DNA from: Rhodospirillaceae bacterium UBA3470
Lineage (GTDB): Bacteria; Pseudomonadota; Alphaproteobacteria; Rhodospirillales; Casp-alpha2
Reading direction: 5' to 3'
DNA length: 12,238 nucleotides
NCBI GenBank assembly: GCA_002378125.1
Contig: DFRF01000163.1
Coordinates: forward strand, 1-12,238
Below the pieces are notes generated by a model. It was given only the letters and a program-made list of their open reading frames with translations. It made no database searches and was not told the DNA's origin. Position numbers and translations under genes: made by a program. This document shows, piece by piece, positions 12,186-12,238 of this stretch (the stretch's first letter is position 1; each line of letters opens with the position of its first letter).

Positions 12186-12238
12186 TACCCTTACCCTTTA
12201 AAAATAACGTCTGATCCCTCAACATACGGGGCTGGATT
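12186..12238 (-). other. Leader or intergenic region upstream of rpsJ (truncated by window edge)
   Basis: The 53 bases before rpsJ contain a tandem AAGGGT ribosome-binding stretch and an AT-rich run (TTATTTTTAAA on the minus strand). I find no convincing -35/-10 pair, no end of tuf and no hairpin long enough to call. The part that would hold a promoter or the tail of the upstream gene lies outside the window. Confidence 0.4.

Noticed and set aside
12186..12238. Promoter directly upstream of rpsJ
   Set aside because: A TTGAGG and several AT-rich hexamers exist, but no pair has acceptable spacing, and the window ends too close to judge.
1..12238. Mobile element, CRISPR array, tRNA, rRNA or novel defence or biosynthetic system
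   Set aside because: Every stretch except the 136-bp gap, the 60-bp gap and the edges is filled by recognisable core ribosomal, secY or adk genes in canonical order; nothing in the remaining space supports an accessory system.

Overview
The window is a continuous stretch of the conserved ribosomal-protein supercluster (S10, spc and start of the alpha operon) of an alphaproteobacterium. Every gene lies on the minus strand, so transcription runs from high to low coordinates. The alphaproteobacterial call is an inference from several signs: adk sits directly between secY and the rpsM-rpsK pair with no rpmJ, S14 is the 101-residue form without zinc cysteines, L3 and L15 carry C-terminal extensions, S5 has a long charged N-terminus, and adenylate kinase has a four-cysteine LID. 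The protein style resembles Rhodospirillales and relatives, but I do not name a genus. Hand-counted GC is about 60% over 9301-9600 (rplB) and about 45% over 841-1140 (adk).

Layout in transcription order. S10 block: rpsJ, rplC, rplD, rplW, rplB, rpsS, rplV, rpsC, rplP, rpmC, rpsQ (12185 down to 6984). spc block: rplN, rplX, rplE, rpsN, rpsH, rplF, rplR, rpsE, rpmD, rplO, secY, adk (6953 down to 580). alpha block: rpsM and the first 18 codons of rpsK, which runs off the left edge. The alpha block is separated by the only sizeable gap in the window, 136 bp at 444-579. Elsewhere genes overlap by 1-4 bases or lie at most 60 bp apart, as expected of one long polycistronic unit.

The genes work together to build ribosomes. 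There are 11 complete small-subunit genes (S3, S5, S8, S10, S13, S14, S17, S19 and the rest listed) or parts of them, alongside the large-subunit genes L2-L6, L14-L16, L18, L22-L24, L29 and L30. SecY is the membrane channel that receives nascent proteins at the exit tunnel, and Adk balances adenine nucleotides.

The most interesting non-coding part is the adk-rpsM gap. It holds a near-consensus sigma70 promoter (TTGACT, 16 bp, TATAAT) facing rpsM. A perfect 9-bp inverted repeat overlaps its -35 box, and two further inverted repeats pair in competing ways. rpsM itself starts with TTG. I see no mobile element, CRISPR array, tRNA, rRNA or previously undescribed gene system; the window is core housekeeping DNA, and the findings concern regulation, start codons and lineage-specific protein extensions.
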